From contig CP106741.1 in the NCBI GenBank assembly GCA_030323305.1, positions 6,061,501-6,125,500 of the forward strand: a DNA stretch of 64,000 nt, in the 5' to 3' direction. A model generated the notes under the pieces. That model did no database searches. It had not been told where the DNA came from and saw only the letters and a list, made by a program, of their open reading frames with translations. Positions 9,091 to 18,163 of this stretch are shown piece by piece. Source of the stretch: Paenibacillus sp. CC-CFT747. Its GTDB lineage: Bacteria; Bacillota; Bacilli; Paenibacillales; NBRC-103111. The translations under genes and the position numbers were made by a program. The stretch's first letter is position 1. Each line of letters opens with the position of its first letter.

Positions 9091-10707
9091 ATGTCTACTA
9101 TCATCTCGGTCTTTGACACGACCCTCCGGGACGGAACCCAGGGAGAAGGCATCAGCCTGTCGGCGGAGGATAAGATCAAAATCGCACTTAAACTGGACAC
9201 CTTGGGTGTCCATTATATAGAAGGCGGAAATCCGGGCAGCAACAGCAAGGATATCGAATTCTTCCAGCGTGTTAAGCAGCTGAAGCTCCAAGCCAAGATT
9301 ACGGCGTTCGGGAGCACCCGTCGCAAGGGCGCCATCGCCGAATCGGATGCCAACCTTAACCGGATCATTGAATCGGGGGTGCAGGCCGCCACGCTCGTCG
9401 GCAAGGCATGGGATTTCCATGTCCATACCGCCCTGCAGACGACCCTCGAAGAGAACCTCGCCATGATTTACGATTCGTTCCGCTACCTGAGCAGCAAGGG
9501 AATGGAGACGATCTATGACGCCGAGCATTTCTTCGACGGCTACAAGAACAATCCCGAATACGCCATCGCCGCGCTTAAGAAGGCCGAGGAAGCCGGTGCC
9601 GCATGGGTCGTGCTGTGCGATACTAACGGCGGGACCCTCCCCGGTGAAATTCACGAAATCGTTTCGCGGGTACGGGAGCAGATCTCGACACCGATCGGCA
9701 TCCATACGCATAACGACTGCGAGCTCGCGGTCGCTAACACGCTGGCCGCCGTACAGGCCGGCGCCCGCCAGATCCAGGGCACCATTAACGGCTACGGGGA
9801 ACGGTGCGGCAACGCCAACCTCTGCTCCATCCTGCCGAATCTGCAGCTTAAGATCGGCTACTCCTGCGTAACCGACGACCAGCTCAAGCTTTTGACCGGG
9901 ACCGCCCGTTACGTAAGCGAGATCGCCAACGTCAACATGCCGGTCAACCAGCCTTATGTCGGAAACGCCGCTTTCGCCCATAAGGGCGGGATACACGTGT
10001 CCGCGATCCTGAAGGATTCCAAAACGTACGAGCACATCCAGCCGGAGCTCGTAGGCAACAAGCAGCGTGTACTTGTTTCCGAGCTGGCCGGGCAGAGCAA
10101 CCTCTTGTTCAAGGCCCAGGAGCTCAACCTGAACCTCAATATGGAGAACACGGAGACGCGCGCCATGATCGACCGGATCAAGGAGCTGGAGCACCAAGGC
10201 TATCAATTCGAAGGGGCGGACGCCTCCCTGGAGCTCATGCTGAGGGAAGCCTCCGGGGATCTGGAGGAAATCTTCACGCTCGAATCCTTCAAGCTTCTGG
10301 TTGAGAAAACGAAGGACCGTTCGGTCGTTTCCGAAGCCATCGTTAAGGTGAAGGTTCATGGAGAGACCGTCTATACCGCGGCGGAGGGCAACGGCCCCGT
10401 CAATGCGCTGGATAACGCCCTTCGCAAGGCACTGTACCAGTTCTATCCGCAGATCGACGATATGCACCTGTCCGATTACAAGGTCCGGGTAATTAACGAG
10501 AAGGATGCTACGGCGGCCAAGGTCCGCGTGCTCATCGAGTCCACTGACTTCAGCAACAGCTGGAACACCGTCGGCGTCTCGGAGAATGTCATTGAAGCAA
10601 GCTGGCAGGCCCTGGTGGACAGTATCCGGTATGCCCTCATCGGCAAAACCCGCTCCCCTCAGTCCGCCGAGGCTCCAAGAGAACGGCTCGGGCTTGTTAA
10701 CCACTAA
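9091..10707 (+). CDS. cimA: (R)-citramalate synthase
   Basis: Condenses acetyl-CoA with pyruvate to citramalate, the threonine-independent entry to isoleucine. The homolog family is alpha-isopropylmalate/homocitrate synthase. The TIM-barrel N-terminus shows the metal-site DTTLRDGTQGEG; IGIHTHNDCELAVAN gives the second and third His ligands, and GTINGYGERCGNANL follows. A C-terminal LeuA-type regulatory dimerisation domain spans about 400-520. The length of 538 and the DTTLRDGTQGEG variant fit the stand-alone CimA/LeuA2 group better than LeuA. The start is preceded by AGGAGG at good spacing. No other branched-chain gene is nearby. The exact substrate is a family inference. Confidence 0.87.
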   Translation: MSTIISVFDTTLRDGTQGEGISLSAEDKIKIALKLDTLGVHYIEGGNPGSNSKDIEFFQRVKQLKLQAKITAFGSTRRKGAIAESDANLNRIIESGVQAATLVGKAWDFHVHTALQTTLEENLAMIYDSFRYLSSKGMETIYDAEHFFDGYKNNPEYAIAALKKAEEAGAAWVVLCDTNGGTLPGEIHEIVSRVREQISTPIGIHTHNDCELAVANTLAAVQAGARQIQGTINGYGERCGNANLCSILPNLQLKIGYSCVTDDQLKLLTGTARYVSEIANVNMPVNQPYVGNAAFAHKGGIHVSAILKDSKTYEHIQPELVGNKQRVLVSELAGQSNLLFKAQELNLNLNMENTETRAMIDRIKELEHQGYQFEGADASLELMLREASGDLEEIFTLESFKLLVEKTKDRSVVSEAIVKVKVHGETVYTAAEGNGPVNALDNALRKALYQFYPQIDDMHLSDYKVRVINEKDATAAKVRVLIESTDFSNSWNTVGVSENVIEASWQALVDSIRYALIGKTRSPQSAEAPRERLGLVNH

Positions 10708-10725
10708 CCCCTGCGTTTCCTAAAT

Positions 10726-10775
10726 AAAAAGCTGTCTAACCGTCCCTTTACCGGGATGGATTAGACAGCTTTTTT
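10726..10775. terminator. Bidirectional terminator after cimA
   Basis: The stem AGCTGTCTAA/TTAGACAGCT is flanked by A5 on one side and T6 on the other. It lies between cimA (+) and the thioredoxin-like gene (-) and can serve both. Confidence 0.9.
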
Positions 10776-10806
10776 AACGTTTGGCGGACCAGAGCTTATT
10801 GAAACG

Positions 10807-11339
10807 TTAAGAATCGGCGAATTCCTTTAATTTCTTCTCCAGCTCTTTGCCCGGTAAATAGTGGATCACATCCACAATGACTCCGTTGCGGTCCACGAGA
10901 AAACTCGTCGGGATCACCTGAACCTGGTATAACTCCGCAGCCTTCCCTTCCTTATCAAGCAGAACCGGAAATGGATAGGGGTACTGGTCCAGAAATTCCT
11001 TCACTTCCTTCAAGTTGTCCCCTTTGGTCACGTTCACCGCATAGATGTCCAGCTTGTCTTTAAGCTTGTCATAAATACGCATCAAATCGGGGGCTTCCGC
11101 TTCGCACGGACCGCACCAGGACGCCCAGAAGTTCACAAGAAGGGGTTTCTCCCTCTTCCCCCTACGGAATAAGACTGATTGTCCATGCCCGTAAGGGTAA
11201 AGCTTGGCGCTAGAAATTGCGGTTTGGGGGCCGTTTCGGAAGGCAGCACCACCGCCTCTTCCTTCGCCGAAAGGTTCTGGTACACGGCCAGTCCGGCAAG
11301 GAGGCCAATGATCAAGATGACCAGCACATTCTTCTTCAT
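10807..11339 (-). CDS. Membrane-anchored thioredoxin-like protein, TlpA/ResA type (one frameshift)
   Basis: An extracytoplasmic thiol-disulfide oxidoreductase. The N-terminal TM/signal anchor is residues 4-20. A thioredoxin fold carries the redox motif NFWASWCGPCEAEAP, with the cis-proline region QVIPTSFLVDRNG. ResA and StoA relatives act in cytochrome c maturation or spore cortex formation; no such partners are nearby, so the role is unassigned. The frame breaks at the C5 run 11158-11162 (five G on the coding strand); adding one G joins the halves just before the catalytic strand. The gene would be about 178 residues, as expected for ResA. Confidence 0.85.
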
Positions 11340-11516
11340 CTCTCGCGTCAGTCCCTTTCGTTATCGTTACCCGTTCTTTCTATAATATCTCCAATGCTTC
11401 CGCATTTCCATCCTTCGCGTCTGACAGTCCAATGAACTTTTTGGGAACGGTGGAGGGGTATGGACGGCGGAAGGCGCGGGAATATTAGTTACACCATTGC
11501 GGAAGGGAGTACCCAT

Positions 11517-12852
11517 ATGCAGAACGTCAAAGAAAAACGGCTTCGAATCCGGTTTGAAAGCGACATGGAGCCCAAAGAGCCCCAAGCCAAAAGCAAAAAA
11601 GCGAGCAAAGGGAAGGATGCGGGGGAAAGGGACAAATTTGGGAGTTCATCGCCATTGCCACCATACCTTTGGTCATGGTTCTCGGGAATTCCATGCTCGT
11701 GCCCATTCTTCCGGAGATGATGACGCAGATGGGCATCACCAAAACCCAAAGCAGTATGGTCATAACGCTTTTCTCGGTGACAGCCGGTTTGTTTATTCCG
11801 CTGTTCGGATACTTGTCCGACCGCCTTACAAGGAAAAAAGTTATCATTCCTTCCCTTATTCTTTACGGAGCAGCCGGGATCCTGTCCGGTTTCGGGGCGG
11901 TTTGGGGCTCCTACACCATCGTCATTATCGGCCGTGCTCTTCAAGGCTTGGGAGCAGCCGGAACGGCACCCATTGCTATGGCTTTGGTGGGCGACATGTA
12001 CAAGGGTGGGACGGAGAGCAAGGCGCTTGGTCTGACGGAGGCTTCGAACGGCACCGGGAAAGTGGTGAGTCCGATCCTCGGCTCCCTGCTGGCGCTTATC
12101 GTCTGGTACGCGGCTTTTTTGCCTTCCCGGTCTTCTGTGTCCTCTCCATTCTGGCTGTTATTTTCCTCATCAAGGAGCCGAAGAAGGATAAGGAGCCGCC
12201 CAAACTGAAGGAGTACCTTCATCACATTTCCACCGTTCTTAAGAAAAAGGCCGCTGGCTCATCACGTCGTTCTTCGCCGGTTCGCTTGCCTTGTTTATCC
12301 TGTTTGGGGTGTTGTTCTTTCTTTCCAATATTCTGGAAGAAGCCCCTATTCGATCGACGGCATCCGCAAAGGCTTTATTCTTGCCATTCCGCTGCTGGGC
12401 ATGGTGGCTACCGCCTATATCACGGGCAGCCGGATCAAGAAGAACGGGATCCTCATGCGTTGGCTGATGAACATCGGCCTCATTCTCATGACGGTCTCGC
12501 TCGGCCTGACCATCTTCTTCTTTAAGAACCTGTACCTCTTAATCGGCCTCCTTACGGTCAGCAGCATAGGGACCGGGCTGATTCTTCCCTGCTTGAACAC
12601 TATCATAACGGGAGCCGTCGCCAAATCGGAACGGGGCATGATCACCTCCCTGTATAACTGCCTGCGATTCCTCGGGGTCGCTGCCGGCCCTCCCTTGTTC
12701 GGTTGGATGATGGACAAATCACACGGGCTTATCTTCATAACGGTGTCGTCCCTGTCGCTTATTACACTCGGGCTGGTATTCTTTCTCATCAAGCCGGATA
12801 AACAGGTGAGCTCGACCACAGACGTTACGAGGCCTCCGGCCGTGGGCTATAA
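11517..12852 (+). CDS. MFS drug-type efflux transporter (at least four frameshifts)
   Basis: A 12-TM major facilitator of the drug/H+ antiporter type. The N-terminal cytoplasmic tail is charged (MQNVKEKRLRIRFESD). Motif A is visible as GYLSDRLTRKKVIIPS and motif C-like glycines as GRALQGLGAAGTAPIAMALVG. The coding frame changes at T3 11637-11639, T6 12115-12120, A5 12244-12248 and C4 12343-12346. Adding one base to each run gives one continuous transporter. The end is uncertain: as read, the frame runs into the next gene, and one more G at 12844-12846 would end it at 12852. The start ATG has GGGAG at 8 bases. The substrate is unknown. Confidence 0.8.
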
Positions 12853-12853
12853 T
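12848..12853 (+). promoter_or_regulatory. -10 element before the JAMM peptidase gene
   Basis: TATAAT lies 25 bases before the TTG start, with a weak -35 (TTACGA at 12825-12830) at 17 bases. The gene may have its own promoter at the end of the MFS gene. Confidence 0.4.
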
Positions 12854-12878
12854 AATAGGAGAAAAGGAGGAACCGCCC

Positions 12879-13319
12879 TTGATCCTGACCACACCGACCG
12901 TCCTGGCTCAAGTGATCGCCCATTGCCAACAGGAATGGCCGCAAGAAGCGTGCGGCCTCCTGCTCGGCAGCCCGAACGGCGGGGACGTGCATGTTTCCGC
13001 GGCGGAGCCGCTTCGCAACCTGTCCCGGGACCCCCGCCGGCACTTTCTCGCCGACCCCGAAGCGTGGATCGCTTTCCTGTATGCCGACCGGACGGAGGCC
13101 CGTTCCCTGGTCGGCCTTTATCATTCCCATCCGACGGAGCCGGCGGTACCTTCCGCAAGAGATGCTGACAGCCTATGGACCTTCCCGGCCTATTGGATCG
13201 TTTCTCTCCGCAACCGGGACACTCCCGAAGTGAAGGGGTACCGGCTGGAAGGGGCCTCTGGACAACAAAAAAGCCCCCTCGGCTTCAGGGAGCATTCCAT
13301 TCGGCTTATCGCTGACTAA
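12879..13319 (+). CDS. JAMM/MPN+ metalloprotease-like protein (M67 family)
   Basis: A soluble 146-residue protein with the complete JAMM zinc signature: an upstream Glu in WPQEACGLLLG and the H-x-H-P-x7-S-x2-D pattern in YHSHPTEPAVPSARDAD. Bacterial relatives cleave isopeptide or thiocarboxylate bonds of small ubiquitin-like carrier proteins, for example in sulfur transfer. No ThiS/MoaD-like or E1-like gene is adjacent. The start is a TTG with AAAGGAGG eight bases upstream. Its 3' end overlaps the convergent exonuclease gene by 14 bases. Confidence 0.82.
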   Translation: MILTTPTVLAQVIAHCQQEWPQEACGLLLGSPNGGDVHVSAAEPLRNLSRDPRRHFLADPEAWIAFLYADRTEARSLVGLYHSHPTEPAVPSARDADSLWTFPAYWIVSLRNRDTPEVKGYRLEGASGQQKSPLGFREHSIRLIAD

Positions 13320-14046
13320 GATGGGCGTACAGGTCGCCCAAGGTCAGCACATTCTTCTCGGCCATAAGCGCCAGCATCCCGGCCCACAGCTGCGCTGTCA
13401 TTAGGGAATCCGCCAAGGCATGGTGGCGGTTTTCGGCCAAGATCGAATATTTCTCCAGAAGAATATCGAGCCCGTAGTGGGGCATACCGGGATGAAGCCA
13501 TTTGCCGAGCATCATCGTATCCACGATCCGGTGAGTGAGCGCCGTTTTGGACGTCTTCCACAAGGCGGAGCGGAGAAATGGCTTGTCATGGCCGCTTCCG
13601 TGGGCAATCAGGACCCGTCGGTGAACAAAGGCCAGAAAGCGGCTCAGCACATCAAGCAGATCCGGCGAGGAGGCCGCCATTTCGTTCGTAATGCCGGTCA
13701 GCCGGATCACGTCTTCGGGGATCTTTCGGCTGCACTGGACCGTGCTGTAGAACGTTTCCTCCCCCAGCACGACTCCTCCCTTAACCGCCACCGCCCCAAC
13801 CGCTATAATTTCATCTCCATGATAGGGAGAAAAACCGGTCGTTTCCAAATCGAAGACGACCGCCTCCATTTCCTGCAGCCGGATCTCATACATGGATTCC
13901 TTCCGTTGCTCCTTCATCATGGAGCGGATGAAAGCCATATGCTGCGCGCTTCGGGGGTCGAACATGGACGTGAAGGCCGGAGCGATCCCTCCCATCTTAT
14001 AGAGGTTCCACATTCCCTGCTTCCCCGTAGGTCTAGTCGGCTTCAT
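13306..14046 (-). CDS. DEDDh 3'-5' exonuclease (DnaQ/PolC-epsilon type)
   Basis: A nuclease with the RNase T/DnaQ fold. Residues 60-75 contain the first acidic pair (VVFDLETTGFSP), followed by the second Asp region (VLIAHGSGHDKPFL) and the His-Asp site (HHALADSLMTAQL). It overlaps the stop of the upstream DUF294 nucleotidyltransferase gene by 14 bases. This exonuclease is commonly encoded after such nucleotidyltransferase-like proteins, where it may process RNA or DNA ends. A 55-residue N-terminal extension precedes the nuclease domain. An internal ATG (MYEIRLQEME) is an alternative start. Confidence 0.87.
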   Translation of the reverse strand: MKPTRPTGKQGMWNLYKMGGIAPAFTSMFDPRSAQHMAFIRSMMKEQRKESMYEIRLQEMEAVVFDLETTGFSPYHGDEIIAVGAVAVKGGVVLGEETFYSTVQCSRKIPEDVIRLTGITNEMAASSPDLLDVLSRFLAFVHRRVLIAHGSGHDKPFLRSALWKTSKTALTHRIVDTMMLGKWLHPGMPHYGLDILLEKYSILAENRHHALADSLMTAQLWAGMLALMAEKNVLTLGDLYAHLSQR

Positions 14047-15174
14047 ATCCGGCTCCCTCCTCCTTCAACAAGGATTTGGTCTGCCGCTTCACCTGTTTCT
14101 TTACTTCGGAACGAAGCTTGCGGCCGGCGGCGAGAGCATGCTTAAGCTCCTTCTGCACCTCTGCCGTTAGTAAGGTTCGGTTGAGATACGGATGATTGTG
14201 GTACAGACCGTTCTCCTCGCGGCGGGGAACCAAGGCGCGGACATGCAGCACCTCCAGAAAAGCCTGCCGCCAATAACCTGCCGTCCCGCTGCCGATCACC
14301 TGAATGCGATGCAGGGCTTTCACCCGATCCAAGGTCGAGGCTTCCGTCAGCCCACAGCAGACGGCTAGCATACGGATTCCATTTACCAGCGGAATGTACG
14401 CCCCGTACTTAACATCGAAACCGCCTGCGTCCTCGCCATATCTTTCGGTGATGATCCGGCCAAAAAAGCCGGAAGCTGTCTTGCGGTGCAGTGTATTGTG
14501 AAGCATTCGCTCCAGCAGAACCGAATCCCGGCGGGCTTCCCCGAAAAGCTTCTCCACAATGACCCGGCACAGCCTCTCATCCCCGTAAACGCAGCGCAGG
14601 TCGGAGGAAATAAGAAGATACCGCACGGATTCCCAGGTTAACTCCTGCTCCCAGCCGGCAAGCATTTCCAGATAGGCCTTTAGAGGCTTTCTCCACTGCG
14701 GGTTGGTGCAGACGACCCCGCCCTCGCAAGGGGGATACCCCGCCTCCTGAAGCCCCTCGGAAATCGCCGCAGCCAATCGCTCAAAATAGGCCTCCACCGC
14801 TTCTTCTTCCCCTTGGGAAGGATTCTGGTACAGGAGCCCGTTGTCCTGATCGCTCCACAGCGTCTGCTCCCGGCGCGCCCCGCTTCCATACAGAACAAAA
14901 GCATAAGGGACGGGGGCAGCCCCCATCCCTTCTTCCTTTACTAGCTGCTCCGCCAGCTGCACCGTTCGCCGGATCACCGCATCGTGAAGATCGTTGACCC
15001 CGCCGTACCAGGCAGCTGTCTGTTCAGGAGGAGGGACAGCCGCGAGGGGCCGCTGAGCTCCATCCGGAGCTCCAGCAGTTCCGCGAAGTGCTCCGCCCGG
15101 CTTACTCTCTCTCGGATGCCTTCCGGATGAACCCTTCTCACAGCAGCATCCCCGCCTTCTAATAGTAAGGTCAT
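14033..15174 (-). CDS. DUF294 nucleotidyltransferase-like protein (one frameshift)
   Basis: Contains a GlnD-like nucleotidyltransferase core: YAFVLYGSGARREQTLWSDQ and DNGLLY supply the GS and DxD elements. A DUF294 C-terminal helical domain (YLLISSDLRCVYGD...) follows. The N-terminal 60 residues lie in another frame; one extra C at the C4 run 14998-15001 fuses them smoothly (GVNDLHDAVIRR). CBS domains present in many relatives are missing here. The gene sits 21 bases downstream of amtB. A GlnD-like fold beside an ammonium transporter is suggestive, but nucleotidyl transfer to a PII protein is only an inference; no PII gene is present. Confidence 0.82.
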
Positions 15175-15195
15175 GGAAGAATCATCAGGCCGGGA

Positions 15196-16632
15196 TTATC
15201 CGACCAGGCTTCCGCTAGTGCCCGCTTTGGCTCCAGCCGTCTCGCCTGTCGCAGCTTCCGAAGCTTTCTTCATTTGCTCCGGATACCCGTAGGTTCCATG
15301 CTCGCTCAGGTCGAGACCGATGATTTCTTCCTCTTCCGTAACACGAAGACCGATAGTGGCTTTCATCAGCCCAAGAATAATGTAGCTGAGGATGAAGACG
15401 AAGGCAAACGCTCCGAATACCCCAAGGGCTTGAACCCCCAACTGATGAAGTCCCCCGCCGTAGAACAGTCCTGCACTACCTACGCCTACGCGTTCGGCAA
15501 GCTCCGGTGTAGCGAAGAACCCGGTGGACAGCGTTCCCCAGATCCCGGCGATTCCATGTACGGAGAAAGCATAGATGGGATCGTCCACGCCGGCTTTCTC
15601 AAACCATTGAGCCGTGAAGAAGGTAATGATTCCTGCCAGAGCACCGATGACGACGGCGGCCCAAGGCTCAACAAAAGCACAGGCGGCGGTAATGGCGACC
15701 AGAGCGGCCAGAACCCCGTTCAGCATGCTGGGAATATCGGCCTTTCCGAAGTACATCCAGGACACGATCAAGGCAGCTACCGCACCGGCAGCGGCGGCCA
15801 GATTTGTCGTCAGGGCAATGTAACCGAAGAAGCCGTCTCCCATGGCACTCAGCGTGCTGCCCGGGTTGAAGCCGAACCAGCCGATCCACAGAATGATAAC
15901 GCCGAGAACGGAGAATACTTGGTTATGACCGGGGATCAGGTTCGGAGTGCGGTCTTTGTTGTATTTGCCAATACGCGGCTTAAGCAGCAGAGTCGCAACA
16001 AGAGCGGCGGTCGCTCCCTGAAGGTGAACAACGGTCGACCCGGCAAAGTCCTGCATCTTAAGATCGGCGAGCCATCCGCCGCCCCATACCCAGTGAGCGA
16101 CGATCGGATAGATCAGGATCGTGTAAAGAACGCCAAACAAGAAGTAAACGGGAAGCTTTCCTCTTTCGGCAAATCCGCCCCAGGCAATGGCTAGGGAAAC
16201 ACCACAGAACGCCAGCTGGAACAGGAACTTTATTCCGATGGGAACATCGGAGAAGGAAAGGGATCCGAATGCGGCTTTGGCCTGCTCTTCCAATCCATTA
16301 ACGAAGAACCCGGTAGTCCCGAAGAACGAGTTGCCTTCGCCAAAGGCCAATCCAAAACCTACCGCCCAGAAAGCCAGGGCACAAATGCCGAAGGTCAGTA
16401 TTGTTTTACCGGCAACGTGACCGGCATTCTTCATTCGGGTCGAACCGGCTTCCAGAAGGGCGAAGCCTGCCTGCATGAAGATGACCAGAATGGCGGCCAG
16501 CATGACCCACACGGCGTCGATAGCCGCCTGGAGCTGAGGATTCGTTGCCTCGTCGGCCGCGAAGGCCATGGTCGGGAACAACAGAGTCAGCATCAGCACA
16601 GCAGCGGATAACTTCTTAATCAATATAACCAC
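15196..16632 (-). CDS. amtB: Ammonium transporter AmtB
   Basis: A 478-residue Amt/Mep/Rh channel with a cleavable signal-like first helix and 11 further TM segments. Family motifs are visible: AGFALLEAGSTRMKNAGHV in TM1, VHLQGATAALVATLLLKPRIG with the first pore His, and FSVHGIAGIWGTLSTGFFA with the second pore His. The C-terminal tail GLDLSEHGTYGYPE is the conserved regulatory tail that contacts PII. It lacks an adjacent glnK, which usually follows. It starts a leftward operon with DUF294 and the exonuclease. A GlnR/TnrA-like box lies about 60 bases upstream. Confidence 0.96.
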   Translation of the reverse strand: MVILIKKLSAAVLMLTLLFPTMAFAADEATNPQLQAAIDAVWVMLAAILVIFMQAGFALLEAGSTRMKNAGHVAGKTILTFGICALAFWAVGFGLAFGEGNSFFGTTGFFVNGLEEQAKAAFGSLSFSDVPIGIKFLFQLAFCGVSLAIAWGGFAERGKLPVYFLFGVLYTILIYPIVAHWVWGGGWLADLKMQDFAGSTVVHLQGATAALVATLLLKPRIGKYNKDRTPNLIPGHNQVFSVLGVIILWIGWFGFNPGSTLSAMGDGFFGYIALTTNLAAAAGAVAALIVSWMYFGKADIPSMLNGVLAALVAITAACAFVEPWAAVVIGALAGIITFFTAQWFEKAGVDDPIYAFSVHGIAGIWGTLSTGFFATPELAERVGVGSAGLFYGGGLHQLGVQALGVFGAFAFVFILSYIILGLMKATIGLRVTEEEEIIGLDLSEHGTYGYPEQMKKASEAATGETAGAKAGTSGSLVG

Positions 16633-16689
16633 TCCCCAATGTCATAATATATAACATAAAGTCTTGTATGGAGTAATTATATGATCTCA

Positions 16690-16706
16690 TGTTAGATAAT
16701 GCAACA
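16690..16706 (-). promoter_or_regulatory. GlnR/TnrA-like operator upstream of amtB
   Basis: The 17-base site TGTTAGATAATGCAACA fits the consensus TGTNA-N7-TNACA at all but one fixed position. A second half-site of the same type (ATCTAACA, inverted) lies about 35 bases further upstream. GlnR/TnrA control of ammonium transporters is established in Bacillus and Paenibacillus; the match here is by eye. Confidence 0.5.
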
Positions 16707-16822
16707 TTAAATTTTTTTTCCTTGTTAAATTACACAAATCTAACATGGAGAGTTATAGTTATCGGTTTGGCACCTTTCCTTTCTAAGCTATCGGCCTGCC
16801 TATCCCGGCATTACCTCCATAC

Positions 16823-16849
16823 AAAAAAAGGACCTGTTACAGGTCCTTT
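16823..16849 (-). terminator. Terminator of the NlpC/P60 gene
   Basis: The stem AAAGGACCTG/CAGGTCCTTT has a 3-base loop, followed by T7 when read leftward. The rest of the 255-base gap to amtB holds AT-rich promoter sequence and the GlnR-like box. Confidence 0.85.
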
Positions 16850-16887
16850 GCATGGTTTCCTTCTATTAAATAGGCTCGTGCCTACTC

Positions 16888-17387
16888 CTACAAGAAACGT
16901 TTGGAGGTTACGTAACGTCCCTTCCAGTAGCTGTTGAAGTACGAATAAGTAACGCCCGGCTTGCCGTAGGTGTGAAGCATCTTGCCGTTACCGGCATAGA
17001 TGGCCACGTGGGTCACCCTGCTGCCGCTTGTTTTCGATGCCTTAAAGAAGATCAGGTCGCCCTTCTTCAACTGGCTGATGGGCACGTACTTCCCTTTTTT
17101 CGACTGCTGGCTGGAAGTGCGGGGAGATAGACTCCCTGCTTCTTAAACAGATACTGCGTGAGGGAAGAGCAGTCAAAACGGTTGGTTACCCCGGACGGTG
17201 CTCCGAACTGGTAACGGACACCGAGAAAACGGTTCCCCATCTTAATAACGTTGTTAGCTTTCGAGACGCTATAAGCATGAGCTTGTCCAGCCGGCAAAGC
17301 CAGGGTGGCCGGAACCGCCGCAGTAAAAGTCAAGGTCAAGGCGATGGCTACTTTCGCTGCAAAATTCTTTCTGTTACGTTGTTCCAC
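16888..17387 (-). CDS. Secreted NlpC/P60 cell-wall hydrolase (one frameshift)
   Basis: An exported gamma-D-glutamyl-diamino acid endopeptidase. The signal peptide is EQRNRKNFAAKVAIALTLTF, with a likely cleavage after AHA. The NlpC/P60 domain carries the catalytic Cys in RFDCSSLTQYLF and the His in VTHVAIYAGNGKMLHT. The start is taken as GTG at 17387 because AGGAGG lies six bases before it; upstream in-frame codons have no ribosome binding site. The frame breaks at the G4 run 17121-17124; one added base restores continuity. There is no SH3 or LysM anchor, so it is a compact single-domain hydrolase of about 166 residues. Confidence 0.87.
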
Positions 17388-17677
17388 AATGTACCTCCTG
17401 ATGTCTGACTTCAGCTGCCTGACCAAGGTTCTGGTTAGTTAGCGGCTGCTGTGAAACGAGTATAACAAATTTAAACCTGCCATCATTTACTACCATCGGC
17501 CTCATTGCAAGCGTGTTCTAGGTTTAGGCACCTTTGTGACAATTCTGTGAATAATTATTTTCTCATATGGGTTGACAGCCCTTTCAGCCGGTTGACAAGG
17601 GTTCGGGAGCCGAAGCGTACCGTTTGACTGTATGGTTTAATTTCAGTAGAATGGGGCATATAATGAAGAAATAACAA
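17388..17677. other. Intergenic region between NlpC/P60 and MerR genes
   Basis: A 290-base divergent promoter region, AT-rich in parts. I searched it for a c-di-AMP (ydaO/yuaA) riboswitch, which often controls such hydrolases, and did not find the conserved core. No terminator is evident. Confidence 0.5.
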
Positions 17678-18139
17678 GTGCGGAGAGGGCGTGATGTTCT
17701 TGGGGATGTGAAGCTTTACCGGATCGGCCAGCTGTCGAAGCTGTCCAACCTAAGTCAGCGGACCATTGACTATTACACAAAGCTTGGTCTGATTGAACCC
17801 GAGAAGCGCTCGGACACCAATTACCGGTATTACAGTGATGAAACCTTGGTTCGTTTGAAACGTATTGAATCCTTGAAGAAAGAGAAGTATACCCTCGAAG
17901 AAATCAAAAACAGCCTAAAGGAACTGGACCGCGTCGGACACGACGATCTGGTTACGAACAAGCTGGCCGATCTCCAGGCGCGCATGCGCCAGCTGGAGAA
18001 GGAAGCCAAGGAGCTCGGACCGATGATCGAGCAGCTTAAACCCAAGCAGCTCAAGTACGTGTCAAAGATTCTGACACCTCAAAGCGCGGCCTGCATAGAG
18101 GCGATTTTGCTCCTTTTAGGGAAAGGACCTCTTCTCTAA
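17678..18139 (+). CDS. MerR-family transcriptional regulator
   Basis: An N-terminal winged helix-turn-helix (YRIGQLSKLSNLSQRTIDYY, then RSDTNYRYYSDETLVRL) is followed by a dimerisation coiled coil (residues 60-120). The C-terminus has no cysteine or histidine cluster, so metal sensing of the classic MerR type is unlikely. The start is uncertain: GTG 17678 has a weak ribosome binding site, and GTG 17708 (KLYRIGQ) matches the usual family N-terminus. It lies 24 bases upstream of the membrane zinc peptidase and is probably cotranscribed with it. Confidence 0.85.
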   Translation: MRRGRDVLGDVKLYRIGQLSKLSNLSQRTIDYYTKLGLIEPEKRSDTNYRYYSDETLVRLKRIESLKKEKYTLEEIKNSLKELDRVGHDDLVTNKLADLQARMRQLEKEAKELGPMIEQLKPKQLKYVSKILTPQSAACIEAILLLLGKGPLL

Positions 18140-18163
18140 TCTCATATCAGGAGGTTTTCGCAT

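Noticed and set aside
8962..10704. A 580-codon leftward ORF opposite cimA
   Set aside because: It is a long antisense shadow caused by high GC and codon bias; the rightward frame has full CimA motifs and a good ribosome binding site.
17388..17677. Possible c-di-AMP riboswitch before the NlpC/P60 gene
   Set aside because: Neither the conserved GG-rich core nor the closing elements of ydaO/yuaA were found.
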